A stretch of DNA of 64,000 nucleotides from Pelobates cultripes (GCA_933207985.1 OW240915.1:116313238-116377237); one strand, 5' to 3'. Positions 1-12,375 are shown, counted from the stretch's first letter. Made by a program: numbers and translations. The notes: generated by a model not told the origin, from the letters alone.

Positions 1-1036
1 TGGCCGGCGCTCGGCGGCCATCTTGTGTACTGTCGCCCGGGTGATGTTCCCTGCTAGGGTGGTTGATTGGGCCAAGGTTGGTGTGCTGGTTGGTACCTCT
101 GCAGACCGGGATGACCCCCCCGGTCCAGGGGGGGGGGGCGGACGCGAACCGCCGGCCAGGAGACCCAGGAAAGCGGCCGTCCCTTCCTGGCTCAAGCCCC
201 AACGAACTCCGAGCCCGGCCGGGTTACTGTCGGTGCCGGACCGGGACCCATGCGGCATCCCCGCTTTCCCCAGTGACTGGGGGTCCTTGTGGACATCTGT
301 GGGACCCTCCGGTCGCGGTTATCCTCCAATTTGCTCCGGTTTTTGGGTCTTGGAGCGGGAGCTCAGACAGAACGCGTCTGATCCCGTCGGCGGCCAGACC
401 CCGCCCCCCCATTAAAACTTTTTTAAGCTTAATTTTTAACTTTTTAAAGTTTATTTTAAAACTTTTTTAACGTTAACCCCTAGTTAGCCTAATGGCAAAT
501 CCCCCAATTCCCCACTAACTTCCACCCACCCCAGCTAGCTAAATATATAATTTTAAAATAACCCTCAGGGGTTAAAAAACAAATCAGATCATAGTAAAAT
601 GGAATCCCTGCCAATTGATCACTGTAGTCAGTGATCAATTGGCAGGGAAGGTGTTAATTTTTTATTAAAATGGGTAAAGGGGGGTGGGATTTTAAATAAA
701 CTTTATTTTTTTTCCAACAGGGGGCAGGATCATCACTGTTCCGGCTCCCTGCACTTGACACAGAACCAGGAAGTGCAGGGAGGCGGAAGGTAAGTATACT
801 GAGCACATGTTCTCGCTCTGACTTGCGGTCAGAGCGAGCACATGTGCTGGGCAGCCTGATCGGGTACTCCCGGTCTGCCTCTAATACAGAGGCAGACCGG
901 AGCACCATTAACCCCGCGATCACCGCGATAACGGCGATCTGGGGTTAATTTTACTGCGTGACGTACGAGGTCCGCCACTCGTCATTAAGGGTTTCCCCTG
1001 AGTGACGGGCCTCATCCGTCACTCGTCCTGAAGGGG
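1..1036 (-). repeat. Hairpin-rich end of a TTAA-flanked repeat
   Basis: The first ~410 bases are GC-rich. The rest is AT-richer and packed with near-perfect hairpins, running up to TTAA at about 1036-1039. Read on the minus strand, the end begins TTAACCCCTTCAGGACGAG, a style shared with the repeat ends near 43438 and 63883, which also begin (C)CTTAACG and carry internal GACGGT/ACCGTC palindromes. That pattern fits non-autonomous DNA elements that insert at TTAA (piggyBac or Kolobok type), but no transposase is visible and the outer end lies off the window. Open frames of 130 and 135 codons here overlap in different frames with no recognisable domain, so I do not call them genes. Confidence 0.4.
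606..900. repeat. Cluster of three hairpins
   Basis: Three inverted repeats lie within 300 bases. Positions 606-624 pair perfectly with 629-647 (19-bp arms, 4-base loop). Positions 802-822 pair with 828-848 (21-bp arms, one mismatch, 5-base loop). Positions 870-882 pair perfectly with 888-900 (13-bp arms, 5-base loop). They are direct sequence observations; their role, if any, is unknown. Confidence 0.9.
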
Positions 1037-2812
1037 TTAAGGACGGAGCCAAATGTACAAGTTGTGATCAAAACAAAATGTAAACAAACCACAGAATTTG
1101 ACTCTGTCTGTTCAACTATAATTTACCTCTTTCATACTAAGTGCACCCACACTTCTTATATATCATTTTGTTCAGGGGAAACAGGGCTTTCATTCCATAT
1201 TAAACATTCATATATAGAACTCCATTTTATATGAATAAAATCTAAAAAGGTTTTAAAAATTAACAAATTTTGATATTTTTCAATTTCTGCATGTCAATTT
1301 AACTGATAATGTCACAATACTGTTTGGTTTTACTGCAATAAAACATACATATTTGTATTCCGAAATGTCTTATGAGTAAAACAGTATCCCCCATGTATAG
1401 GTTTTATGGTGTTTTGGAAAGTTACAGGGTCAAATATACGTCTTGTCTATTTATTTATTTTTTACATAGAAATTTCACAGATTGGTTTGCTGGGCCTAGG
1501 TTGCCTTTGAGACCGTATGGCAGCCAAGAAATGTAAGTTACCCCATCATGGCATACCATTTGAATAAGTAGACACCCCAGGGTATTCAAAATGGGGTATG
1601 CCTAGTCTTTTGTAGTAGCCACTTGGGCATAAACGCTAGCCAAAGTTAGTGTTTTTAGTTTTTTTTTAGTTTTTCAGATAAAAACTGTAATTTTACTGAT
1701 ATTATTGTCAGTATACAGTTTACTGCCCTGAAACACTTCTAGTTCTATTCAGTGATGTCTCACAAGTGCCACGGTACCCCCCATGTATAGGTTTTATGGT
1801 GTTTTTGAAAGTTACAGGGTCATATATACGGTTTATCCATTTATGCTTTTTCACAATGAAATTTGTCAGATTAGTTTGCTGTGTCTAGGCTGTCTTTGAG
1901 ACCGTATGGCAGCCAAGAAATGAAAATTACCCCTTAATGGCATACCATTTGAAAAAGTAGACATCCCAGGGTATTCAAAATGGGGTATAGCCAGTCTTTT
2001 GTAGTAGCCACTTGTCAATTTTTGGTTTTACACATTGAAAATTGGCAAAGCGATTTCCTGGGCCTATCTTGCTTTTGAGAGAGCATGGCAGCCTGGGTAA
2101 TAACATTTCCACTATTATGGCATACCATTTTCAAAAGTAGCCATCCAGAGTATTTCAAATGGTGCATTTTATGATGTTTGGTCTAACCACTTTATCAGAA
2201 ATGAAGGGCCCACATAGCGGTAATAGTTTTATTTGTGCTTTTTTCCACACATGAACTCACTTTTTTCAGGACATTTCCTATTCCTGATGTGAGTTATTGC
2301 AACAAAGCCTCACAATATTTTTTTGAACATTGTCTCCTGAATATAACACTACCTCCATGTACTGGATTTTCTGTTTTTTTGGGGGAAGTCACAGGGACAA
2401 ATATATTAGATGTTCATTTCAAAGTTGGAAATTTGACAAAGTGATTTCCTGTGCCTTTGAGAGAGCATGGCAGCCTGGGTAATAACATTTCCACCATTAT
2501 GGCATACCATTTTCAAAAGTAGGCAACCCAGAGTACAACACATGGCAGACTTTGAGATGTTTGGTCTAGCCATTTTAACAGAAATGATGGGCCCATGTAG
2601 CAATTTCTACTTTTATTTTTGTCTTTTTAATCACATAAATTGCATTTTCACTAGAAATGTCATAATCCTGGTGTTAGTTAGTGCACTAAAACCTCAGTAT
2701 TTTGATTTAACACTGTCTTCTGAATATAACGGTACCCCCACGTATCATTATTTCAGATTCTTTCCGATAAGTACAGGGCGAAATATATTAGATGCCCTTT
2801 TAGCTTGATCAT
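1037..2812 (+). repeat. Repeat element with ~385-bp internal subunits
   Basis: The stretch is AT-rich and non-coding, built from diverged tandem subunits. A landmark around CCCCCATGTATAGGTTTTAT recurs near 1390, 1778, 2356 and 2735. A second landmark around ATGGCATACCATTT recurs near 1547, 1938, 2119 and 2500. Spacing is about 380-390 bp, with one shortened subunit (about 185 bp between the second and third copies of the second landmark). Related copies occur at 35090-35300 (plus) and 37354-37960 (minus, with one subunit in inverted order). It is probably a non-autonomous DNA element beginning at the TTAA near 1037; the family is not identified. Confidence 0.6.
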
Positions 2813-2990
2813 ATAATATACCCCTATGCATATTGAGTGCTTAGTCTATTAATTATGAAAACACTTAAAAATGTACTGAAAAGACTGTGTCTGCCAGAGG
2901 GATCAATAAAGGTTCTTGGTTATTTACTCTATTCTTTTCTTTACACACATTTTAAATAATCAGTACAATACATAATTACATCGGTATCAT
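2813..2990. other. Unassigned AT-rich spacer
   Basis: No gene, RNA or repeat structure recognised. Confidence 0.4.
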
Positions 2991-3007
2991 CACGTTGAAC
3001 TTAACGT

Positions 3008-3318
3008 TCTCCTATTGTTTCCTCGTCTCATCCTCTCGCAGAATCTGTTCTTCTTTTCTTTATTTCTGATCAGTTTTCTTTAAAATATTAGACTAAGTAG
3101 GAACTACTTTGTCTTATGTATCCTTCTTACACCTGACATTCTCTGAGGGTGAGTACTTTCGCTGACACTGGAAATGGAGCCGATTTAAACTCCTCCTTTG
3201 GACAAAGAAGGTCAAGCGTACTCCCTACTTTATCTTATGTTTTAAAGAAAACTACATCAGATAGGAAGAAAAGAAGAACAGATTCTCTGCGGAAGAGAAG
3301 TGGAAGCAATAGGAGAAA
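3008..3318. mobile_element. Foldback MITE
   Basis: Positions 3008-3101 are an imperfect inverted repeat of 3224-3318, with arms of about 95 bp around a ~120-bp middle. The right arm ends near GTGACAGTGCCGCTTTAATAG. A one-armed relative lies at 4330-4510. The structure fits a miniature inverted-repeat transposable element with no coding capacity. Confidence 0.65.
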
Positions 3319-3393
3319 GGTAATTTTGACGTGACAGTGCCGCTTTAATAGACTAAACAGCTAATCCATAAGGAATAATGGTATATTGCATGG

Positions 3394-3519
3394 ATAGGCA
3401 ACCTTCAGCACTCCAGATGTTGTGGACTACATACCCCATAATGCTCTTACACCCATAGTGCTGGCAAAGCATCATGGGAGGTGTAGTCCAAAACATCTGG
3501 AGTGCCGAAGGTTGCCTAT
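3394..3519. mobile_element. Small palindromic MITE
   Basis: This is a 126-bp element whose two ~38-bp ends are inverted repeats: ATAGGCAACCTTCAGCACTC at the left and its near complement at the right. Its middle contains the abundant vertebrate repeat signature with CATAATGC and CATCATGG. No coding capacity. I recognise the general pattern from fish and amphibian genomes but cannot name the family. Confidence 0.75.
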
Positions 3520-4329
3520 GCCTGTTTACGTGGTGTTCCCATGTCCTTCCTCCTCATTTTTCTTTTTGTAAAATTTTTGGCTGATTAGCGGCAGTATGTG
3601 AAGCGGTGTGTATACCTTTGATTTCTGAGATGTCCCAGTCCTTTCCCCACACCCTCCTGCAGATTGCTGTGTTAGGGCCATGCACAAATCAGGTTCTGCA
3701 GACGCCAGGCAGGTGGTAGGGAGAGAGATTTTAACCGGCAGTGCAGGTGCCCCCCTACAGGACAGGTGCCCCCCTACAGGACAAATGCCTAATGGGAAAT
3801 CCAACCCCGTGTGTGAGGTGAATAAATTTTAAATAATAATGCAATTAGTCAACACTTCATGGTGACAATACTGGACAACAGGGAACAAATTAATCTTATC
3901 ACTTCTACTAAAAACTATATCTATTTAAATATTTATTTTATAGGTTTTTTGGGAGGGCAATTATTTAATAGTTTTGGATACGCTTTTCAACTGAATTAAT
4001 ATTTTTGACTAAACTTTTAAAATATTTTTTTCAAAATATTAAAATATCAAAAATATGTGATATATACATGCATGTATTTATCTGGGGGCACATGAAAGCT
4101 TAATTAGCTTGCAATTGATAAGAATAAATGACCTACATGAGGCTGCACGTGTGTGTGCCTGCCCAATTATAGATGTCTCAATGAGCTGTATTATAGCTCA
4201 TTGCGAGCTCTTTGCAAGGCAGGTGCTATGGGCAAGTGTCTGCCATGCCCTTAGATGCACAGAGAAAATCTAGTTTGAAGAATAATTCTAAAATTATTTT
4301 CTTTTACACCTCCTCTTTAGAATAGAATT
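3520..4329. other. Unassigned non-coding stretch
   Basis: No supported gene. A 19-bp direct duplication (CAGGTGCCCCCCTACAGGA) occurs at about 3744-3782. The 92-codon minus-strand frame at 3526-3804 has no recognisable domain. Confidence 0.4.
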
Positions 4330-4510
4330 ATTAAAGTGCAGATTATATCTTTTTCAAGATTGTTAATCGTAGAAACATTAAATAGTAGTAGTCACTACTT
4401 TGTCTTATGTAATAAAGAGATAGCTCAGAAAAGAAGTACATATTCTGAAAGAGTGAGAGAAAAGGAAACAGTTGGAAAAGGTAAGTTCAAGATGACAGAG
4501 CCACTTAAAG
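4330..4510. repeat. Partial relative of the 3008-3318 MITE
   Basis: The stretch shares CTACTTTGTCTTATGT, the AAAAGAAG block, GAGAAAAGG and a terminal GTGCCACTTTAA-like segment with the MITE at 3008-3318. It lacks a clear left arm. Confidence 0.4.
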
Positions 4511-5685
4511 GCTTGGAAGTATGGCTTCAAGGCACGCCTCCAAGTCTTCTGGATAGGAGAACCAGGACTGTTACTTCCTCTCATACCTAGACATACTGTA
4601 ACATCACATGCCATGCTCAGTAGCCTTATTGCATTCAATGTTTCTCTATGACAACAGTCCCCAATACTCCTCTCCTAGTAAGAGCATTGAATTGGACTAT
4701 CATTCGGAAGCATCTCTGGACCATCATCCTGGAAGCATATAACCAGTACCATTTCCATCACTTGATTTATTCTATTTATTATTCTGTATGTTTCCATAGG
4801 AAGTGAAAAAGGAAAATACCTGCTGTATTTGCATTCAGTATGAAAGAATGTTTACTGATCATTTACATGCTTCTACAATCAGATGCTTATTTGATTAATG
4901 CAGGGCACTGTAATTATACTTAAAATCTAAAGGTAGTACAGAAAATGGAAAAAAAGAAAACAACTTGTGGACTAATGAATTTTGTGGATCTACCACAGAA
5001 AATACTTTTATCTTGTACACCACTTTTCTTTTAATAAAAATACTATTTAAAAAAAAATCTAGAAGTAGTACAACAGAACCTGTGGATATACCACATCTAA
5101 CTGGTTAAGTTTGTTTTTGTAGGTATACTATAGATGTTTATAGCAAAGCCTTGACATCTTCTAAACACAGTTCTGGTGCACTCCCACTTTTGATATATGA
5201 CGGCCTGTGCTTAGAATTTGCTAAAGCTGAGCTCCCTCACCCTACTAAAAAACAGGAATAATGCTGTGCTATCTAATACGTCAGTAGGAGGGGACCGCCT
5301 AGCTACTACTGATGAAAAGAAGGGAGAAGTTGTCTCTTCTTGTTTAGGGGGGTGCCACATATTTAACAATGCTGTTGAGCCTAGCAATCTTGATCACTGG
5401 TGATCTAGTAGGTGGAAACAGCGTGATTGGATAAAAAGGAGAATAGCTTCTACTTATTGCATGATACACGTGATGGGAGCAAGCTGCTGGAGAAATTACA
5501 GAAGACCAGGTGGAGATGATGTCAGCGTCATAGCACCACATACGTTTCTGCACATCTGGCTATCAACACCACATGACTTCCTTCACACTGGAACACAAAT
5601 ATTTTCCCACATTCACATATACGCACTGGCACTTTGCAAAAATACATCCCTATTTACATGTACACACAAGCTGTCTACACAAATA
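4511..5685. other. Unassigned non-coding stretch
   Basis: No coding potential beyond short frames under 90 codons without recognisable motifs, and no inverted or tandem repeat I could establish. Confidence 0.4.
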
Positions 5686-5970
5686 CACTGATCAGCCACC
5701 ACATCAAAACCACTGACAGGTCAAGTAAATAATATTAATTTTATTGTTACAATGGCACCATTTAAGGGGTGGAGTATAGCATGCAGCAAGTGAATAGTCA
5801 GTTCTTGAATTTTATGTGTTAGAAGCAGGGAAAATGGGCAAGTAAAAAGATCTGAATTACTTTTACAAGGGCCACATAGCGGTGGCTAAACAACTGAGTC
5901 TGAGCATCTGCAAAATGGCATGTGTAGTGGGTGTTCCCAGTATGCAGTGGTTAGTTAGTATCTACCAAAT
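5686..5970 (+). mobile_element. Truncated Tc1-like transposon, 5' end
   Basis: The fragment starts with CACTGATCAGCC directly after a TA dinucleotide, as expected for Tc1/mariner elements, and keeps the 5' leader and the start of the transposase. The element ends abruptly near 5970. It belongs to a different Tc1 lineage from the element at 10980-15837. Confidence 0.75.
5834..5970 (+). pseudogene. Tc1-like transposase N-terminus (broken)
   Basis: The reading frame opens with Met-Gly-Lys followed at once by a stop codon. After it come residues resembling the N-terminal helix-turn-helix of Tc1 transposases: KDL, then KGH, then a VAKQLSLSI-like helix and VVGVPSMQW. Only about 45 codons remain and the DDE catalytic domain is absent, so it is inactive. 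Confidence 0.65.
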
Positions 5971-5989
5971 GTAATGCAACAAGAACAAT

Positions 5990-6165
5990 GCATATACCAG
6001 TGATTTATAAAAAAGGCTTAATTATATTTCATCCCGAGAATTAATGCCAGTATTTATACATGACAATACCTTACTGGCCGTAGCAACTTCCGATTAACAT
6101 TGCAAACTGTTGCCTAGTTGGTTTATAACAATTCCCAAATCCTTCTCTTGTCTTATCCCTAATTC
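5990..6165 (-). pseudogene. CR1-type LINE RT fragment (3' part)
   Basis: On the minus strand this reads as a degraded segment of a CR1-family reverse transcriptase downstream of the palm, with KGFGIVI-like and SEVATAS-like traces interrupted by frameshifts. It continues the CR1 fragment at 7216-7560; the two were separated by solo LTR A. Non-functional. Confidence 0.5.
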
Positions 6166-6170
6166 GTTTC

Positions 6171-7210
6171 TGTAGCGGAGAGCTGGTATTACACAGCCTA
6201 TCTCCACTTTAGATCCCAGTACGGCTCAGGAACAAGTATGATAAATCCACAGAGTAATATTTCCAGCAGGCAAAAAGACTACGACAATATCCCAATCACA
6301 ATCCCAATGACTGGACGACACACAGCATCAGGAGCAGAACTAAACTTTTATTCACAGCAGTTCCTTATAAAGGATTCTCCCATGCAAGGGAGGGATTTCC
6401 AGTAATTATAACAGTAACCAATAATACAGTGGTTTCCTCCCAAACCTTCCCTCCCCTCAGTGTGACACTTAATCCACTTAATCCTGGTACCTTTTTCCCT
6501 GATTCCTGGATGTACCCCAAAACTGTGGGGTACAAGGATCTAAGGCTCTGGTAGCTCTGGTCTGGGTGACCAACATACTCAAAATTCACCCAGATCAGAT
6601 CAGACCAGGGGTTCAGGAGTTATGGGGAATAAACGATTTGACCGACCACACACGAATATGTAGCCGAAAAGAGTTCCATGTGGTTTGGCCTTGCGGTCGG
6701 TCTACGTTCGGGAGGTAAAACAGTTATTAATCTTTGCCATCAATAGCTAATACAGCGTTCGCATGAACCCCCTTGTTCGTTAGATTGAATTCACCGAACG
6801 AGGGGTTGATTGGCCCCTCCGTTCGTGAGTTCTGGAGCTCTGGAGGTCTCATCGGTGTTCGGGTAATTGAGTGTCCGATTTGAGTTCCAGACACTCGACG
6901 ACCAAACGCCGCTGAGAGTTCGTGCGTAAGATGGCCGCCGCCACGTGTTCGCCTACCGAATGGCAGCCACCCAGATATTGCAATATAACACTGATTAACT
7001 GTAGTTAGAGAAGTGTGAAAGCCTGAATGAGGTGCACACTTCTCTCTGAGGTGGTTTGATTCGGTAGTTTCCATTCGTATGAAATATGAATGAAACTACC
7101 GAACCAACATATACGAATACACATATAATTTTCAATTATACAGTCAGTTAAACACACGAACAGTCTTTTTAAACATAATCCTGGCGGACAGTTCCATGCC
7201 ATCCGCTACA
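6171..7210 (-). mobile_element. Solo LTR, copy A
   Basis: This is a 1040-bp unit whose ends are the inverted 9-mers TGTAGCGGA (6171) and TCCGCTACA (to 7210), i.e. TG...CA. It is flanked by a perfect 5-bp duplication GTTTC (6166-6170 and 7211-7215). On the minus strand an AATAAA-type polyadenylation signal occurs near 6350. The stretch has no internal coding region, so it is a solo LTR of an LTR retrotransposon. Copies B, C and D belong to the same or a closely related family (shared GACCGACCGCA blocks and a GACCAGGGGTTCA-like block). It interrupts a CR1 LINE. Confidence 0.88.
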
Positions 7211-7215
7211 GTTTC

Positions 7216-7560
7216 CATTTAGGGAATAAGTTGTTTATGCATTTGTTACCCCAAAGTGCATAACTTTGCATTTTTCGACATTAAATTTCATTAATTTGAG
7301 TGCTCAGTTCCCCAATTTATCTAAACACTTCTGTAGCAAAGTAATATCCTGCTCACATTGTATTACTTTACAGTTTTGTATCAACTGCATACCTTTAATG
7401 ACAACTACTCTGCCTTTAAGCCGACGTTCTACCCAAGAACAAGAATTTTCATCTAGACCAATTTCTTTTAGTTTGATACAGTTTCATACAATAGGTTAGT
7501 GCTCAAACGCCTTGGCAAAATCCAAGTAGATCATATTCACTGCAACGCCCTCTATACTTC
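7216..7560 (-). pseudogene. CR1-type LINE RT fragment
   Basis: Reading down the minus strand from ~7560, the translation shows VNMIYLDFAKAFEH (RT palm motif A region). After an internal deletion come WVERRLKGR, LDKLGN and LMKFNVEKCKVMHFG. These are characteristic CR1/L2-superfamily RT landmarks. Stops and a deletion that removes the FADD box show it is dead. Solo LTR A is inserted at its downstream side. Confidence 0.7.
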
Positions 7561-8190
7561 TTTTTACTTGTTACAAAACAAGTTACTTGATTAAGGTTAA
7601 TATATTAAATTAATACAACTGGTGGATAAAAACATAAATCAGTCAGCGCACTAAATATACATAAATACCATCCCAATAAAACATAACAATTGAATAATGA
7701 ATACATTTCTCACAACTTGTAGTCAATCACAGAATACAAAAGCAAGATCCATACTATGCATTACACATTCTGCAATGTTGGAGTTCCGAGAATATAAATA
7801 AAAATCCTAGCCTGGAAAATCTTGGTGCGCATTATATATAGTTTAATATCTAATGGGTGGTGTGTTTGCGATTCCAATGCGCCACTTGGGAGTCAGCTCC
7901 TGATGCCCTTCCCAGCATTTTCATGTCCGCCACGTCAATAGGCAGAGCTAGTTATCATGGCAAATGTACCCAATCTGGATTTGGGGGCCAGCCCAACCTC
8001 CCAATCTGCCGGTTGGTTCTTAGAATAAACCAAACAAAAATAAATAAATCAAAAGTCGCAAATATTTTCAAAGATCAGGAATTGATCTGATGCTAAGGAG
8101 ATTATGAATCATAACTGGAATAAAAAATAATAATAAATAAAGATTTTTAAAAACTAACGGTATAGTGTCACCAAGGATAAAGTGCAATAA
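7561..8190 (+). repeat. Dispersed repeat, possible Penelope pseudo-LTR
   Basis: The stretch is non-coding and homologous to 17870-18545 in the opposite orientation: shared blocks include CATCCCA(A/G)TAAAACATAACA, TGTAGTCAATCACAGAATA, GGCAGAGCT and GATTATGAATCATAAC. It lies directly upstream of Penelope-like coding remnants, so it may be that element's terminal repeat. This is inference from position only. Confidence 0.45.
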
Positions 8191-8339
8191 AAGCATAAAG
8201 TGAATAAGTAATAATAAAGTGCATATTGATTAAATAGTAGTGCAATAAGTGTTATAAAATTCATAAATATAGTACTTAAAGTATAAATATAATTACTTAA
8301 AGTGTCTTGTACAAAACAGGAGTCCAATTCATGCAATAT

Positions 8340-10790
8340 TAATTAAATCTTAATTAAATGCTAGTTAAATACAAAAATTGAAATGAGAGTAAAACAAAGA
8401 TTGTAAGAAATATCCTAACAAAAATAAACATTTCGAGAGTTCCCATTGTGATAGGTGGTTACAAATAGTTGAAACAAGGTAAAGTGAATGTATAATTTAG
8501 CAAGCTGCTGGGAATAATCGTGGCTTCCTGCAGATGCCAAGCACTACAACCACTACCAAACAGTCATAGATAATAATAATGATAATAATAATAAAAAAAC
8601 AAGAACATCAACCATTTCGAAATTCTAGCTCAATACTATAGGGTGAAACGATCCCCAGAGGCATGAGGATGAACACCCAGCCAGCACTCTCTTTTTCTGG
8701 TAATGCTGATTATTGTTGGAATTTATCTTTAATAAGTGCTTGATTCCACCTACATTTTTTTGCAGACAGAGATCACCAAAACAAAAGACAAATGTAAAAA
8801 AGCCAAGAGTTAAATACCACAAAGTCAAAATGGATAAAGAATTTAAAATCTACCAATTTCATTTAAGAAAGAAAAATATCTAACTTTTAAAGAGATCAGG
8901 GAGATTATAACCATGAACACATTTGCCAACAGAATAGCCACCTTTATGGAGATAGAAGCAATGAAAACTGATCAGGCAGACAGACATTAGAAAATCAGGA
9001 TTCAAACAGCAGCAAGAACTCTCTATGGGTATGTCATTTTGCCAAATATAAATGACATAATGGTTTGATCTGGACATTAATCTATATCGTTTTTTTTTTT
9101 TGTTTTTTGTTTTTTATTATTATTATTATTTATTTTTTTAGATGTAAAAAGTCTTTTCCACCTCTAGTTATAATCTCTCATCATTTGGTTGGAGAGAAGG
9201 TGGTACTGCAATTAAAAACACTATACTAAGAAATAAAAGCACCTTCTCTCCTAACCAGTATGACCATGCTGTTGAATATATCATTACAATTGTACAAAGG
9301 GATATAGATCTACTGTATTCACAGGAACCAAAGACAAAATCTGAATTTATAATGAGAAAATTGTGATTAACTCGCAGATAATGGGGGAGACCTGGTCATC
9401 CTCAATAAAGAGGACTATGTAAGGGAGTTAAATAGACAGCTGTTAGATAGCTATGAAATCTATAAGAAATTGCCTCCTGATCCTACATAAACTTTACAAA
9501 CTAAGATTTCAGTGAATGTCGAGTAAGAAAATTATAGATGAGTACCTTTTTAATTTCTTAGAGGTCAACTTTCCTGTGGTATCGATGTATTAGATGTTGC
9601 CCAAGGTACATATATCTCTTACAAACTCTACAGGCAGACCAATTGTGTCAAGCATAGATTCTGTCTGGTCATCCCTTACAAAATAACTGGACCAATTGTT
9701 AAGAACATACCTGGCTAGGGTAAAATCATATCTAAAGGACACAAATGACATTTTGCACAACTTAATGAGTGTGTATGTACGGAACAGTACATATTAACTA
9801 CATTTGATGTCCTAACCCTATATACATCAATTGAATATACAGATGGTTTAAGAACAACCAAGGAGGTATTGAGCCAGTTGACCTACATTGGAGACACCCT
9901 TGGGTTCCTTCTGTTGGAAAGGAACTACTTCCTTTTCAGAGATTCTTTCTATCTCCAGTTTTGTGAGATTTCAAAGGGGACCAATGTAGCCCCAACCTAT
10001 GATAGAATATACATGGCAGGTCTAGAGGATAAGGTAGTCTACAAAAATGAACTCTATGCTACTGGAGGTACATAGATGACATTTTTATTATTTGGAATGG
10101 TTCAGAAGAAAGCCTGTTTTATTTTTGAGTTCCTTAATATATGCTCCACCAGCAAAAAAAATGTACTGTCTGATAGGACAAGGATTGCCTTTCTAGACCT
10201 CCTCATACAAAAAGAGGAGGGAAGTTTTCCACAAGTTTCTACGGAAAGGAGACGGACCGTAATTACTTACTAAATTTGGAGAGCTTTCACCCCCCTGCGG
10301 TTCTAAAATCCCTCCACAAAAGCAAGTATACTAGGCTAATGAAAAACATCTGAGATCCTAGACTGAAGGAGATACATCTGAATGATCTGACAGACAGTCA
10401 TAAAAAGAGGGTATCCACATATCCTTTACAAACACAGTGACATAAAGTTCAATCTAAAGATAGACAGGGATTACTGAATGTAGCAAGATCAGATTACAAT
10501 GATTATACTACTAAATGAGGAACATAACCATAAATAATTAAGTCACTTTATTAATTGGGTGCAATATGCCAGGTATCCCAAAGATCATACTAAAAACATT
10601 GGCAATAATAGCAAAAATAGTATTAAATACAACGAAAACAAAGTATACAAGAAAATAGCAGAAACCGTGAGAAGAGGGAGAAAGTCAGAATAGCCCCAAA
10701 CATTTTGGTAAAATTGCCTTTATCAAGGGACCGTTAAGAATGATAATACTAACATAATTAAAGTCATCTCAATATATAACACCTTATTCA
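8340..10790 (+). pseudogene. Penelope-like retroelement, decayed
   Basis: Pieces of a Penelope-type reverse transcriptase can be followed on the plus strand through many frameshifts and stops. They are an ADNGGDLVILNKEDY-like N-terminal block (~9375-9420), an IVKNIPG-like piece (~9690), FDVLTLYTSI (~9800-9830), an FILELLE-like FLLLERNYFLFRDSFYLQ block (~9905-9965), YIDDIFI at 10069-10089 (RT motif C), LESFHPPAVLKSLHKS (~10275-10325) and RLMKNI. The GIY-YIG endonuclease is not recognisable. The 3' flank near 10690-10735 contains a CCAAACATTTTGGTAAAATT / CCTTTATCAAGGG motif of the kind often seen in amphibian Penelope tails. Inactive. Confidence 0.75.
10069..10089 (+). other. Penelope RT catalytic box YIDDIFI
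   Basis: The codons at this position read Tyr-Ile-Asp-Asp-Ile-Phe-Ile, the metal-binding aspartate pair of the RT palm in Penelope-like elements. Confidence 0.8.
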
Positions 10791-11216
10791 CAAGAGTTAT
10801 GAAAATTATTTAGAAAAAAATGGCACATGTTAACAACTTGCCAGTAATCACAGAATTCTCATGTCCCCCAATGGCATCTTTAAAAAAAAAAAATGCCCCT
10901 TGATTACAGATAGGCTTGTAAGGACAGTTATGCAGATTGTATTAAATCCTTAGGACCACCAAAATTGGGAAATTACCTACAGTATCTCACAAAAGTGAGT
11001 ACACCCCTCACATATTTGTAACTATTTTATTATATCTTTTCATGTGACAACACTGAAGAAATTATACTCTGCTACAATGTAAAGTAGTAAGTTTACAGCC
11101 TGTATAACAGTGTAAATTTGCTGTCCCCTCAAAATAACTCAACAGACAGCCATTAATGTCTAAAAGTTGGCAACAAAAGTGAGTAAACCCTTAAGTGGAA
11201 ATGTCCAAATTGGGCC

Positions 11217-12373
11217 AGCTCCCTGTACCCCGGCTGGGTTCCTCCGTTTCCTAGCTGGAACAGGGGACAAACCGCAGCACTTCTGCCCACAGTCGCCGTG
11301 GCTGGACTGGGGCCCTGGAACCGCTCCTTCCTGGATCCAAATGGGGAATTAGCTCTAGTCCTTACAAGGACTTTCCCCGTTGAATCTCCTGCAACAGCAG
11401 ACGCAGGAGCAAATCTTCTTTCCCTCCAATAACAGGACGACACACAGTTTTGGAGTGTAAGCAGGAACAGACTGAGCTGGGGCTTTATTGTTTCTTTTAT
11501 ACACATTTTCCCACAAGGTTACCACCCACGTGGACCTTGTGGTACACAGGACACAAAGTTACAACAGCCAATCAACAACGTATAATACAGTCAGACACTC
11601 CCAGCTAATGCACACAAACCCTCCCCTCTGCCTGTGATACAATTACCTCCAAACAATGGGCTAACTTAATTATCACAGGCAGAAAAATATACTTTTTACA
11701 CATTTTCTATAACTTTAAAATTACACATCACATTCACATAAAACTTTTTCAGAAACAGCATAACGAGGGAACAAACATACTCAAAAATCATGCGAATTCG
11801 TTCAGCCGTTCGGGAGTTAGCTGGAAGTCTCCTTTGACCGACCGCATGCACATTTTCAAGCCCAAAACAGTTCCACAGATTTGGGCTGTGCGGCCGGTCT
11901 ATTCATCCCAGTTCAAATATCATTTGAATGCACGAACGGGTGCCGTTCATGCAAATAGCAATGTTAATGTGGCGTTCAAATTGTCGAACGTTGCTCGACT
12001 CCATTCGAAATGTGAAAGTTCCAAAAGAAGGTAAAACTTCAGCCGTGTTCGTGCAGTCGAGTATCCAATTTTAGTTCCATGAAAGCGACGGCAAAACACT
12101 GCTGACCGCGTTCGGCTAATTCAAAATGTCCGCTGCCATGTGTTCGTTTGTCGAATGGCAGCCACTTCGACTACTTCGGCTGCATCCGAAGTGCCATAGC
12201 AAAAGTGCAGATCCTTTCCCCAGAGTGTTTAAAGGGGCAAAACGAGGGTATAAAAATCCCATAAGCCCAAATAGGGTTTTTAAATGGCAATACTCCCAGG
12301 GGCCATAGTCCCATGGCAAGAGGCTGGCAAACAGGCCACTCCAAAAACCAGTAGTGAGGTCACATTTGCCACT
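11217..12373 (-). mobile_element. Solo LTR, copy B
   Basis: This is about 1157 bp inserted into the Tc1 element at its GGGCCC site. GGCC is present at both junctions (11213-11216 and 12374-12377), although the expected TG/CA termini are mutated. On the minus strand it shares with copy D a 5' block TTGCCAGCCTC(C/T)TGCC followed by ACTATGGCCCCTG, and with copies A, C and D the GACCGACCGCA block near 11838-11850. An AATAAA polyadenylation signal (complement of 11483-11490) lies at the start of the 3' third. No internal region is present. Confidence 0.75.
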
Positions 12374-12375
12374 GG

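Noticed and set aside
23..470. Overlapping 130- and 135-codon frames at the window start
   Set aside because: GC-rich DNA with no recognisable domain and two incompatible frames. A promoter-like CpG region was considered but nothing downstream supports a gene.
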